Below are positions 1 to 5,142 of a DNA stretch of 7,745 nt, in pieces. Both the position numbers and the translations under genes were made by a program. The notes below the pieces were generated by a model. The model saw only the letters and a program-made list of their open reading frames with translations, was not told the DNA's origin and did not search any database. Source of the stretch: Caldifarciminota bacterium (GTDB taxonomy: Bacteria; Hydrothermota; UBA3072; WFRC01). The stretch spans positions 1 through 7,745 of the forward strand of contig WFRC01000336.1 in the NCBI GenBank assembly GCA_015486685.1, read 5' to 3'. Every line of letters starts with the position of its first letter. Within the stretch, counting starts at the first letter, position 1.

Positions 1-50
1 ATTATTTCTCCAAAAGGAGCAAACAAATCTTTAATCTTTTTCAATATCAT
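1..50 (-). CDS. 5' end of a divergent gene, cut by the window edge; product unknown
   Basis: Read on the minus strand, an ATG at 50-48 opens a frame starting MILKKIKDLFAPFGEI that runs off the window after 16 codons. A textbook Shine-Dalgarno sequence, AAAGGAGGT, lies at 74-66, which supports a real start. The 15-nt gap between it and the ATG is longer than usual, and no other ATG, GTG or TTG start lies between. A possible promoter, TTGATT-N16-TATATT (105-78), is present, but its expected start point falls inside the Shine-Dalgarno sequence, so I do not trust it. The N-terminus is basic and amphipathic; too little is visible to name a family. The gene diverges from the outer-membrane protein gene at 424. 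Confidence 0.6.
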   Translation of the reverse strand, partial: MILKKIKDLFAPFGEI

Positions 51-65
51 TTTTATAATTATAAT

Positions 66-74
66 ACCTCCTTT
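66..74 (-). promoter_or_regulatory. Shine-Dalgarno site of the truncated minus-strand gene
   Basis: AAAGGAGGT on the minus strand matches the anti-Shine-Dalgarno sequence closely. It is the main evidence that the 16-codon frame at 50-1 is a gene start and not chance. Confidence 0.55.
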
Positions 75-124
75 CCCAATATAACTACCAATAAAAATAA
101 ATCAAGACATTTTCAGTATTTTTT

Positions 125-173
125 CTCTCCCTTGATGTCTACCTGTGCGTGTCCGCACGCAGACAGGGGAGAG
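125..173. repeat. Nested palindromic element, probably an intergenic repeat family
   Basis: The outer arms 125-133 (CTCTCCCTT) and 165-173 (AGGGGAGAG) pair over 9 bp with one G.U. Inside them GTCT (137-140) pairs with AGAC (161-164), and GCGTG (147-151) pairs with CACGC (156-160). The outer palindrome followed by GGATTAAGGTGAGGGTG is a style of intergenic repeat seen in many bacterial genomes. The inner GC-rich palindrome looks like a second element placed in its loop. Copy number in this genome cannot be judged from one window. Confidence 0.6.
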
Positions 174-212
174 GATTAAGGTGAGGGTGAAATTTGGACT
201 CTATGCCATTCT

Positions 213-256
213 TTCTCTTTCGAGACCCTTCGTTTAACTCAGGGTGACAGAGAGAA
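213..256. repeat. Stem-loop of an intergenic repeat type
   Basis: The outer arms TTCTCT (213-218) and AGAGAA (251-256) and the inner arms ACCCT (225-229) and AGGGT (241-245) pair around an 11-nt loop, with a small internal loop between the two stems. The wording around the inner stem (CCTTCG...CTCAGGGTGACA) resembles common interspersed palindromes of environmental bacterial genomes. It has no T-tract, so it is not a clear terminator. Confidence 0.45.
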
Positions 257-266
257 GGGGAGCGTC

Positions 267-287
267 ATGCTGAATTTATTTCAGCAT
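267..287. repeat. Perfect 8-bp hairpin
   Basis: ATGCTGAA (267-274) and TTCAGCAT (280-287) are exact reverse complements around a 5-nt loop. It is the third consecutive palindrome in this spacer. No T-tract follows on either strand, so a terminator role is not supported. Confidence 0.55.
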
Positions 288-384
288 CTCATTATTGCCA
301 TAGTGTCACAGAGTCAAGCACCGTCCCCATCAGCAAAATTTATATTAAAAATTATTTGCTAAAATGGAAAAATAGGATAATTAT

Positions 385-420
385 ATGGCTATGCGGTTAA
401 GAAAAATGAAAGAAGATTAG
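385..420 (+). other. Possible leader peptide, or a stop-interrupted N-terminus of the next gene
   Basis: ATG at 385, with a second ATG at 391, opens an 11-codon frame, MAMRLRKMKED, that ends at TAG 418-420, three nucleotides before the ATG at 424 and in the same frame. A weak AGGAT (374-378) lies 6 nt upstream. The gene at 424 has no good Shine-Dalgarno site of its own, so reinitiation after this frame is possible. The peptide is also just what a basic n-region before MVVFLLLSS would look like, so a nonsense mutation or sequencing error is an alternative. It may also be chance. Confidence 0.25.
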
Positions 421-423
421 GGA

Positions 424-1950
424 ATGGTTGTTTTTCTATTATTATCATCTATAGAATTGTTGACACCAGAAGGTGTTTGTGCCCCAAATGAGGAGATTAC
501 CATAATTTTTGAACCTCCGATTGATACATCAGGGGTAAAGGTATATCTTGATGATAACAGGATTTATGGTGAGCTCACAGAGGACTATTTTTTGTATACG
601 CCGGATACACCGTATTCTTCAGGGATGCATAAGATTGTTTTTGTTAAATCTAATATTAAAAAAATATGGAAATTCAGAGTAGAGAAGAAAAAGGGGATAA
701 ATGTTAATCTTTCAGGAAGTTTTAGTAATGGTATAGAAATAAACACAGGAGAGGTAGATACGATGGAATATGCGCCTGTATATCCTCCCGGGAAATATTA
801 TATTGGAAACCTCTTCTTTACCATAACTTCACCCCTATGTGAATTGAGTATAAATGGCACAGTTGACCCTGAATATTATGGTGGATATTACATCTTTACA
901 AACATTAAAAGAAAAAATTTCACTATTGATGGAGGATTAATTAGTCCCATTTTTTCCGAAATTTCGCTTTATGGTCCCACAGGATTGGGAATGGATGCCC
1001 AATATACCTCCTCCCATTTTACAATCTATCCATTCTTTTTTGTCTCAAACCTTGTAGATACGATATTTATGGATTATCCAAGAACATTTAGAGGGATAAA
1101 TATAAGCCTTTTTTCTAAGAGATTAAAGGGAAATGTTTTGATGTTTGATGCCCGTGATGATACAACCTCAATTTCAGACTTTCCTGTGGAAATGCCGGAA
1201 AAATCCATCTTAATTTCTCCATCTTTTATATTCAAACACTCTACATTGGATAGTATGTATATAAATTTCGTTCATACTGCTACAGATACAAACATTTTTT
1301 CATCTGAAGGTTATATTGATGGAAATGCAATCTCTGCTGGATATGGAATGACCAGAAAAAATCTTTCTTTTAATCTTGAAATAAGAGGGCTTCAACCTCA
1401 TTTCTTAACGCTTGGTAATCCCTATCTTTACACGGGAAGAATAGGATGCCTTGCTTCTGGGGATTGGACTCATAACCACTATATTCTTTCCTGGAACCTA
1501 TATTATTATAAGGTAGGGAAATCAGATAATGCCCATAATGAACAATTAAAGATTTCATACTCAAATTTGCCTGTATCGGTATATTTAGAAGGTTATTACC
1601 AAAAAGAGATTGATTTATATCCATTCTTCACGCGATATATCTTGATTGGAAGTATCCTGTCCCATTCTTTTATATCTATGAATATGAGTTTTTCCTATTC
1701 AAAAAGCATTTCTATTGATACTACTATTTCATATTCCGGAAATTCGGTATTGAGTGTGAATTTTCCCTTTATCTATCTGGAAAGTGGGATTGCGGCTACA
1801 TACACGAAACCTGATTATTCTCTGAATCCATCCTTAAAGATAAACATCCCTGCTCCGTTCAATACTGCTCTGAATCTTGAATTTAATTCTACCTATGAGG
1901 AGAGTTTAAGTGCCATTCAGACAAAATGTTCATTTGTAAAAAATTTTTAG
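424..1950 (+). CDS. Predicted outer-membrane beta-barrel protein with N-terminal Ig-like domain
   Basis: This is a 508-residue exported protein of no family I can name. Residues 1-11 (MVVFLLLSSIE) look like a very short signal sequence. Residues about 12-88 look like one Ig-like domain: strand-rich, with VKVYLDD near 39-45 and a Gly-His-Lys turn before a closing FRVE strand. Residues about 92-508 are a long run of alternating polar and aromatic or hydrophobic strands with Gly, Asn and Ser turns, as in outer-membrane barrels, and the chain ends in phenylalanine, as many barrel proteins do. ATG 424 is the first start after an in-frame TAG at 418-420; no clear Shine-Dalgarno site precedes it. 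The gene is followed after 44 nt by the FecR-domain gene on the same strand, so the two may share a transcript. A channel, an adhesin platform or a structural surface protein are all possible; nothing in the sequence decides. Confidence 0.7.
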   Translation: MVVFLLLSSIELLTPEGVCAPNEEITIIFEPPIDTSGVKVYLDDNRIYGELTEDYFLYTPDTPYSSGMHKIVFVKSNIKKIWKFRVEKKKGINVNLSGSFSNGIEINTGEVDTMEYAPVYPPGKYYIGNLFFTITSPLCELSINGTVDPEYYGGYYIFTNIKRKNFTIDGGLISPIFSEISLYGPTGLGMDAQYTSSHFTIYPFFFVSNLVDTIFMDYPRTFRGINISLFSKRLKGNVLMFDARDDTTSISDFPVEMPEKSILISPSFIFKHSTLDSMYINFVHTATDTNIFSSEGYIDGNAISAGYGMTRKNLSFNLEIRGLQPHFLTLGNPYLYTGRIGCLASGDWTHNHYILSWNLYYYKVGKSDNAHNEQLKISYSNLPVSVYLEGYYQKEIDLYPFFTRYILIGSILSHSFISMNMSFSYSKSISIDTTISYSGNSVLSVNFPFIYLESGIAATYTKPDYSLNPSLKINIPAPFNTALNLEFNSTYEESLSAIQTKCSFVKNF

Positions 1951-1979
1951 GGAACATTTTTCCTGTTCAAGGCTCTAAC
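1951..1979 (+). promoter_or_regulatory. Weak candidate ECF-type promoter before the FecR-domain gene
   Basis: GGAAC (1951-1955) and TCTAA (1974-1978) have the spelling and 23-nt start-to-start distance of sigma-E-like ECF promoters. The predicted transcript would start near 1985, leaving only about 10 nt before the ATG at 1995 and beginning inside the ribosome binding site, which argues against it. It is listed because an ECF sigma gene lies downstream in the same window. Confidence 0.2.
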
Positions 1980-1983
1980 TAAG

Positions 1984-1990
1984 TGGAGGT
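1984..1990 (+). promoter_or_regulatory. Ribosome binding site that sets the FecR-domain start
   Basis: TGGAGGT lies 4 nt before ATG 1995. It overlaps the upstream in-frame GTG at 1983, so that GTG cannot use it and ATG 1995 is the better start. Confidence 0.7.
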
Positions 1991-1994
1991 AAAT

Positions 1995-3245
1995 ATGTGG
2001 ATAATTTTATTAATCTCAATGGCAAATATTACAGTTTATAAAGAACCTGCCCAATTAATCAGGGGTAAGGATACTATTTCAGTTTATCTTGATATGGAGG
2101 TTCAAGATGGGGATACTCTGATTACAGGCAAGGGCGGAAAAATAGAATTTCAGTACTCGGATTCTACAAAGGTTGTATTGAAAGAGAAAACAAAATTGGG
2201 ATTTTCCGAGCAGGATAAAATCAGAAGATTGAAATTATTTTTGGGTGGTGTATGGGCTTTTGTAAAAAAACTAAGAGGCAATGAAGAGTTTACAATAAAA
2301 AATCCCGTTGTTTCCTGCGGTGTCAGAGGAACCGAGTTTTCTGTTGAGTATGAAAATGGGGAATCAAAAACATATATATTTAAAGGAATAGTTGATGTAT
2401 GGGGTGTCAGTAAGAAAAGAATTTTAGCCAGGAGGGGTGAACTCGTAAGGGCATCAAAGAGAAAGATATTAAGAGAACATTTTGTCCCTGATAAAGTAGT
2501 TCACTGGGAGAGGTGGAGAGATGCAGATGTTAAAATCCTTATTCAACGGACAGAAATTACCTACAATGGATTAAAAAACCTTATACAACAGTGGGAAATT
2601 CAGCATAAGAAGTCTACCATTCCTCTTATTATGAGGAAAAGGGTTAAATTAAGATTCCTTACCCTTAGATTAAGGAGAATTTTCATAAGGGCGGGTTCAC
2701 CAGAGAAACTTAGAAATAAGGTGAGGCAGATAGAATTGAAAACAAATATATTATTGCAAAAGGCAGGTAAAATTGTGGGAGAGAAAAATACAGGAATGAT
2801 TGAGGATAAGATAGAAAATATATGGCTGGTGTGTATAAATTTTAAGGCTCTATTTCCCCTTACAATGATGAAGGTAAGGAATATAAATAATACATTGAAT
2901 AATATAAATTCCAACCTGCAAAGGGTTTTGCTTCTATTTAACCAGGGGAAGAAAAAAGAAGCGCTTACATTGTATTTAAATACAAAGGATAGATTTTATA
3001 ACCTGAAGCAGGAAGTAAGAAGATTACCTGTTAAGAGGATTAAAGATGTGTCTCAGAAGATTCTATCTGCGGAAAGGCTTATTAAAGGTATAAGAGAAAT
3101 AAAGAAACCGAGGCAGAGAATAACGATAGAAGGTATCAGGCGAACAATCCCGAAAGCAAGATTTCTGATGAGAAATATTGCTGAGTTGTTGGGTAGAATG
3201 AGATTGACTGAATCAAGAATTAAAAGATTGGGAGCGAAATTATGA
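1995..3245 (+). CDS. Exported FecR-domain protein with long basic helical C-terminus
   Basis: The protein has 416 residues from ATG 1995; a longer GTG start at 1983 is less likely because the Shine-Dalgarno site lies between. Residues 1-12 (MWIILLISMANI) form a very short hydrophobic signal. Residues about 25-140 are a FecR domain: a strand-rich start with GKGGKIEFQYSD, then GGVWAFVKKL, then FTIKNPVVSCGVRGTEF (about 99-115), matching the family's typical TP..V.GVRGTEF core. The remainder, about 165-416, is predominantly helical and rich in Lys and Arg with heptad-like leucine and isoleucine spacing, and no known domain is recognised there. In iron-uptake systems FecR spans the inner membrane and controls an ECF sigma factor; this protein has no second membrane segment and no cytoplasmic sigma-binding arm, so it is probably a periplasmic or surface scaffold and not an anti-sigma factor. 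The family assignment is firm, the role is not. Confidence 0.8.
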   Translation: MWIILLISMANITVYKEPAQLIRGKDTISVYLDMEVQDGDTLITGKGGKIEFQYSDSTKVVLKEKTKLGFSEQDKIRRLKLFLGGVWAFVKKLRGNEEFTIKNPVVSCGVRGTEFSVEYENGESKTYIFKGIVDVWGVSKKRILARRGELVRASKRKILREHFVPDKVVHWERWRDADVKILIQRTEITYNGLKNLIQQWEIQHKKSTIPLIMRKRVKLRFLTLRLRRIFIRAGSPEKLRNKVRQIELKTNILLQKAGKIVGEKNTGMIEDKIENIWLVCINFKALFPLTMMKVRNINNTLNNINSNLQRVLLLFNQGKKKEALTLYLNTKDRFYNLKQEVRRLPVKRIKDVSQKILSAERLIKGIREIKKPRQRITIEGIRRTIPKARFLMRNIAELLGRMRLTESRIKRLGAKL

Positions 3246-3338
3246 AAGAAAATAGAAGGTAAAAAATCAGTTAATTTGCCTTCGGCGTATATTTGCTTCG
3301 CGTTATTTCGCTTTGCTGTATATTTATTGTAAATAATT

Positions 3339-3365
3339 AACGAAATGAACGAAAACAACGAAAAA
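3339..3365 (+). repeat. 9-nt-period array, three units
   Basis: AACGAAATG, AACGAAAAC and AACGAAAAA follow one another without gaps, and a partial unit GACGG follows. The same unit type recurs at 7398-7424. Confidence 0.75.
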
Positions 3366-3367
3366 GA

Positions 3368-3391
3368 CGGTGATACGATGATATGGTGATA
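3368..3391 (+). repeat. 8-nt-period array, three units
   Basis: CGGTGATA, CGATGATA and TGGTGATA are contiguous. An almost identical array lies at 7338-7361, differing by one base. Confidence 0.8.
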
Positions 3392-3513
3392 CGGAAAAAG
3401 ACAGGTTGAGGTTGAGAAAAGAAGAGTGAATGAGCAGATGAGAGAATGGGTGAATGGGTAAAGGATTAACAAACGTGTTCGTGGTGGTGATTCGTGAAAA
3501 ACGAGAGAGAAAA

Positions 3514-3541
3514 GAACGTGAAGCGTGAGGCGTAAAGCGTA
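3514..3541 (+). repeat. 7-nt-period array, four units
   Basis: GAACGTG, AAGCGTG, AGGCGTA and AAGCGTA are contiguous degenerate heptads, consensus about AAGCGTR. Confidence 0.65.
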
Positions 3542-3627
3542 AGGAGATAGAAGATATTGGATGTTGGATAAAATAAGCGTTGTTATTACGATTAACGAAT
3601 TACGATTTACGCCTAACGATTTTTTAC

Positions 3628-3646
3628 TTCCCGGTTCATCCGGGAG
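3628..3646 (+). repeat. Hairpin 1 of composite repeat copy A
   Basis: TTCCCGG (3628-3634) pairs with CCGGGAG (3640-3646) around a TTCAT loop: six Watson-Crick pairs and a closing T.G. It matches hairpin 7618-7636 with a compensated pair. Confidence 0.75.
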
Positions 3647-3654
3647 TTTGGAGT

Positions 3655-3673
3655 GCATTCACCGTGTGAATGC
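3655..3673 (+). repeat. Hairpin 2 of composite repeat copy A
   Basis: GCATTCAC (3655-3662) and GTGAATGC (3666-3673) are exact reverse complements around a 3-nt CGT loop. It matches hairpin 7645-7663. Confidence 0.75.
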
Positions 3674-3720
3674 GTTGTTAATCTGTTAAATCCGCATTCT
3701 CAGTTCCGCATTGTTATTTT

Positions 3721-3755
3721 TAGCGGGAAGCGGATAGCGGTAGTCGGTTAGCGTT
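3721..3755 (+). repeat. 7-nt-period array, five units
   Basis: TAGCGGG, AAGCGGA, TAGCGGT, AGTCGGT and TAGCGTT are contiguous degenerate heptads with consensus about TAGCGGT. The array ends 34 nt before the lipoprotein start codon. Confidence 0.7.
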
Positions 3756-3776
3756 TTAACTTATAACTTATTAAAC

Positions 3777-3785
3777 AAGGAGGTG
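3777..3785 (+). promoter_or_regulatory. Strong ribosome binding site of the lipoprotein gene
   Basis: AAGGAGGTG lies 3 nt before ATG 3789. It overlaps the in-frame GTG at 3783, so ATG 3789 is the start. It is the strongest Shine-Dalgarno site on the + strand. Confidence 0.75.
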
Positions 3786-3788
3786 TTT

Positions 3789-4631
3789 ATGAAGAAGTAC
3801 TTATTCATTGTGGTTTCCTTGCTGGTGATTTTTGCTGGATGCTCAAAGACATCAGACAGCCAGGAGATTACAGACATCATCACATCGGATTTTTCTGATT
3901 GGTTCGGAGCAGGTCCCTACATAGGGCAGGAGGGAGGAGATACCCTCACATCGTCAGGTGGAAAGGATACTACAAGAATATTGTGGTACAGAGAAGACAC
4001 CTTAAATGCCCCTCCGGAGGTATCTGTGGATGTGGCAGGGGATAGTGCTTATGTTACCTGGGCCAGAAATATTGATGGTATATTCCACAGATTTTCTGTT
4101 ATTAACGCAAATCCTCCACAGATAGAAACTTTGCCTTCTAAACACCTGCAGGATACCATAATAAGATATGGTGTATTCAAGAAGGATGGAGACCCCAATA
4201 GACATCACGGATGGAGGATTAAGAAGTTGACAGGTGCTTTGATTGACTCACCGAATCATACAGTATCCATTGATAGCGTTAAAATTACTACTAATACGGA
4301 TACTGTTATTATCACAGACCCTCTTGCATTCCTTGATACAACAAATGTCCTTAAATTATCCTGCAATGATAGCGTGAATGTTACGGTTTATGTAGACCCA
4401 TCAGAGTCTGTACTTGTATTCCTTCACTCCAGAAGAGGGACGAGACACCACAGATGGATGTTCCAACTTGAAAGTTCAGGTGTATTTACAGGATGGTGGA
4501 AAACGCCAAGAAATACGGGTAGGTATCTTGCTGCTGTGGATGTAATTGAATACAATACCATATTTAGCGATGACGAAACTACCTATCCTTATGATTCTGA
4601 GGCCTGGATAATACCATACAGGACGAAATAG
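3789..4631 (+). CDS. Outer-membrane lipoprotein of unknown family
   Basis: The protein has 280 residues from ATG 3789. The N-terminus MKKYLFIVVSLLVIFAGC is a classic lipoprotein signal: two lysines, a hydrophobic core, and lipobox FAGC with Cys18; serine at +2 favours the outer membrane in diderms. The mature part is rich in Asp, Thr and Ser and looks strand-rich, with patches such as VSVDVAGDSAYVTW (about 79-92) that resemble Ig or fibronectin-like strands. Two similar motifs, RHHGW (138-142) and RHHRW (219-223), lie about 80 residues apart and may be a metal or ligand site or traces of an internal duplication. I recognise no family. The gene is followed by a strong hairpin and then the ECF sigma gene, so it may be a surface partner or target of that sigma unit. 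By eye its DNA is somewhat richer in G+C than that of its neighbours. Confidence 0.75.
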   Translation: MKKYLFIVVSLLVIFAGCSKTSDSQEITDIITSDFSDWFGAGPYIGQEGGDTLTSSGGKDTTRILWYREDTLNAPPEVSVDVAGDSAYVTWARNIDGIFHRFSVINANPPQIETLPSKHLQDTIIRYGVFKKDGDPNRHHGWRIKKLTGALIDSPNHTVSIDSVKITTNTDTVIITDPLAFLDTTNVLKLSCNDSVNVTVYVDPSESVLVFLHSRRGTRHHRWMFQLESSGVFTGWWKTPRNTGRYLAAVDVIEYNTIFSDDETTYPYDSEAWIIPYRTK

Positions 4632-4640
4632 TCAAACTTA

Positions 4641-4670
4641 AAGGTGTGGGGCAGGAATGCCCCACACTTT
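4641..4670 (+). terminator. Strong hairpin between lipoprotein and sigma gene: terminator, attenuator or translation control
   Basis: GTGTGGGGC (4644-4652) and GCCCCACAC (4659-4667) pair perfectly over 9 bp around the loop AGGAAT; A4641-T4670, A4642-T4669 and G4643.T4668 extend the stem to 12 bp. A short T-rich run (4668-4674, TTTCCTT) follows, weaker than in a standard intrinsic terminator. The loop contains AGGA and the first two bases of an ATG (4657-4659) that is one possible sigma start. It could terminate lipoprotein transcripts or limit sigma translation. Confidence 0.6.
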
Positions 4671-4674
4671 CCTT

Positions 4675-5142
4675 ATGGATTTTGAAGAGGTTGTCAATAA
4701 ATACAGCAGGAGGATATACAGGATGGCATACTGGATGGTAGGTAATGAGGCAGATGCCCAGGATATAACGCAGGATGTATTCTATTATGCTTATAGAAGG
4801 ATTAAATTTTTTAGAGGAGAATCCCATATTTTTACCTATTTATATAGAATTGCCTTAAATCAGATATATAAATTTAAGAAAAAGTCTAAAAGATTTCTTT
4901 CTATTGAGGATGTAAATGATATAGGTGATGAAAAATTTCCGATGGAAGAGAGAGTGGATATCAGAAGGGCTGTATTTTCTTTGCCTCCAAAGTTAAAGGA
5001 GATAACAGTTTTATATTATTTTGAAGGAATTGATTATAAAGGAATTCAAGAAATCCTTAAAATTCCTCAAGGGACAGTAAAATCACGCTTGGCAAGGGCA
5101 AAGGATTTACTAAAGAAAACATTAGAGGTGAATAATGAATAG
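4675..5142 (+). CDS. ECF-family RNA polymerase sigma factor
   Basis: From ATG 4675 the protein has 155 residues. Region 2 spans about 1-70: YSRRIYRMAYWMVGN, then DAQDITQDVF (27-36), the core-polymerase-binding segment, then TYLYRIALNQI before a basic KKK stretch. Region 4 spans about 97-150: LPPKLKEITVLYYFEG, then a helix-turn-helix ending GTVKSRLARAKDLL that reads the -35 element. Regions 1 and 3 are absent, as in all ECF factors. ATG 4675 gives the usual family start (MDFEEVVNKY); the in-frame ATG at 4657 would add six residues but sits in the loop of a strong hairpin. Neither start has an ideal Shine-Dalgarno site. The gene overlaps the next by 8 nt, the normal arrangement with an anti-sigma gene. 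The subgroup cannot be assigned by eye. Confidence 0.93.
   Translation: MDFEEVVNKYSRRIYRMAYWMVGNEADAQDITQDVFYYAYRRIKFFRGESHIFTYLYRIALNQIYKFKKKSKRFLSIEDVNDIGDEKFPMEERVDIRRAVFSLPPKLKEITVLYYFEGIDYKGIQEILKIPQGTVKSRLARAKDLLKKTLEVNNE
5124..5130 (+). promoter_or_regulatory. Ribosome binding site of the anti-sigma gene inside the sigma gene
   Basis: AGAGGTG lies 4 nt before ATG 5135, within the last codons of the sigma gene. The overlap fits translational coupling and near-equal production of sigma and its partner. Confidence 0.6.

Larger units (their letters stand above)
51..423. other. Divergent spacer with palindromes
   Basis: This 373-nt gap lies between the truncated minus-strand gene and the barrel-protein gene. 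It contains the Shine-Dalgarno site of the former, then three successive stem-loops (125-173, 213-256, 267-287), then an AT-rich stretch from about 335. No convincing sigma-70 promoter for the rightward genes was found; TGCTAAAAT at 357-365 resembles an extended -10 but has no good -35 at the right distance. A short frame at 385-420 (MAMRLRKMKED, stop TAG) ends 3 nt before the gene at 424. Confidence 0.6.
3585..3679 (+). repeat. Composite heptad/two-hairpin repeat, copy A
   Basis: A run of in-register heptads (ATTACGA, TTAACGA, ATTACGA, TTTACGC, CTAACGA, TTTTTTA, CTTCCCG) leads into a hairpin at 3628-3646 and a second hairpin at 3655-3673. A second copy lies at 7547-7669. From 3634 to 3679 the two copies match at 43 of 46 positions with no gaps. 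The heptad arm is shorter here by exactly 28 nt, that is four units. The copy sits about 110 nt before the lipoprotein start. The family is not recognised by name. Confidence 0.8.
3246..3788. other. Gene-free spacer built from short-period repeats
   Basis: This 543-nt gap has no credible gene. In order it holds an imperfect 15-mer repeat (3280-3294 and 3311-3325, 12 of 15 identical), a 9-nt-period array, an 8-nt-period array, purine-rich text, a 7-nt-period array at 3514-3541, the composite heptad/two-hairpin repeat at 3585-3679, another 7-nt-period array at 3721-3755, and the ribosome binding site of the lipoprotein gene. No promoter with both boxes at proper spacing was found. A long minus-strand frame crosses it but is low-complexity and antisense to the FecR gene. 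Confidence 0.7.

Noticed and set aside
1949..1964. Small hairpin at the end of the barrel gene as terminator
   Set aside because: It has only six pairs, one of them G.T, and no T-tract after it; the next gene starts 44 nt after the stop with a good ribosome binding site.
3345..3389. A 14-codon + strand frame in the spacer (MNENNEKDGDTMIW)
   Set aside because: It has no ribosome binding site and is simply the 9- and 8-nt arrays read in one frame.
3053..3658. A 201-codon minus-strand open frame
   Set aside because: Half is antisense to the FecR-domain gene and half crosses the heptad and hairpin repeats; composition is low-complexity Leu, Ser and Ile with no domain or ribosome binding site. 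The long frame follows from repeat wording.
3339..3755. CRISPR array
   Set aside because: Units are 7 to 9 nt, degenerate and contiguous, without 20-50 nt repeats or unique spacers; no cas gene is present.
3762..3767. TATAAC as -10 box of the lipoprotein gene
   Set aside because: No acceptable -35 sequence lies 16-18 nt upstream; the heptad array fills that place.
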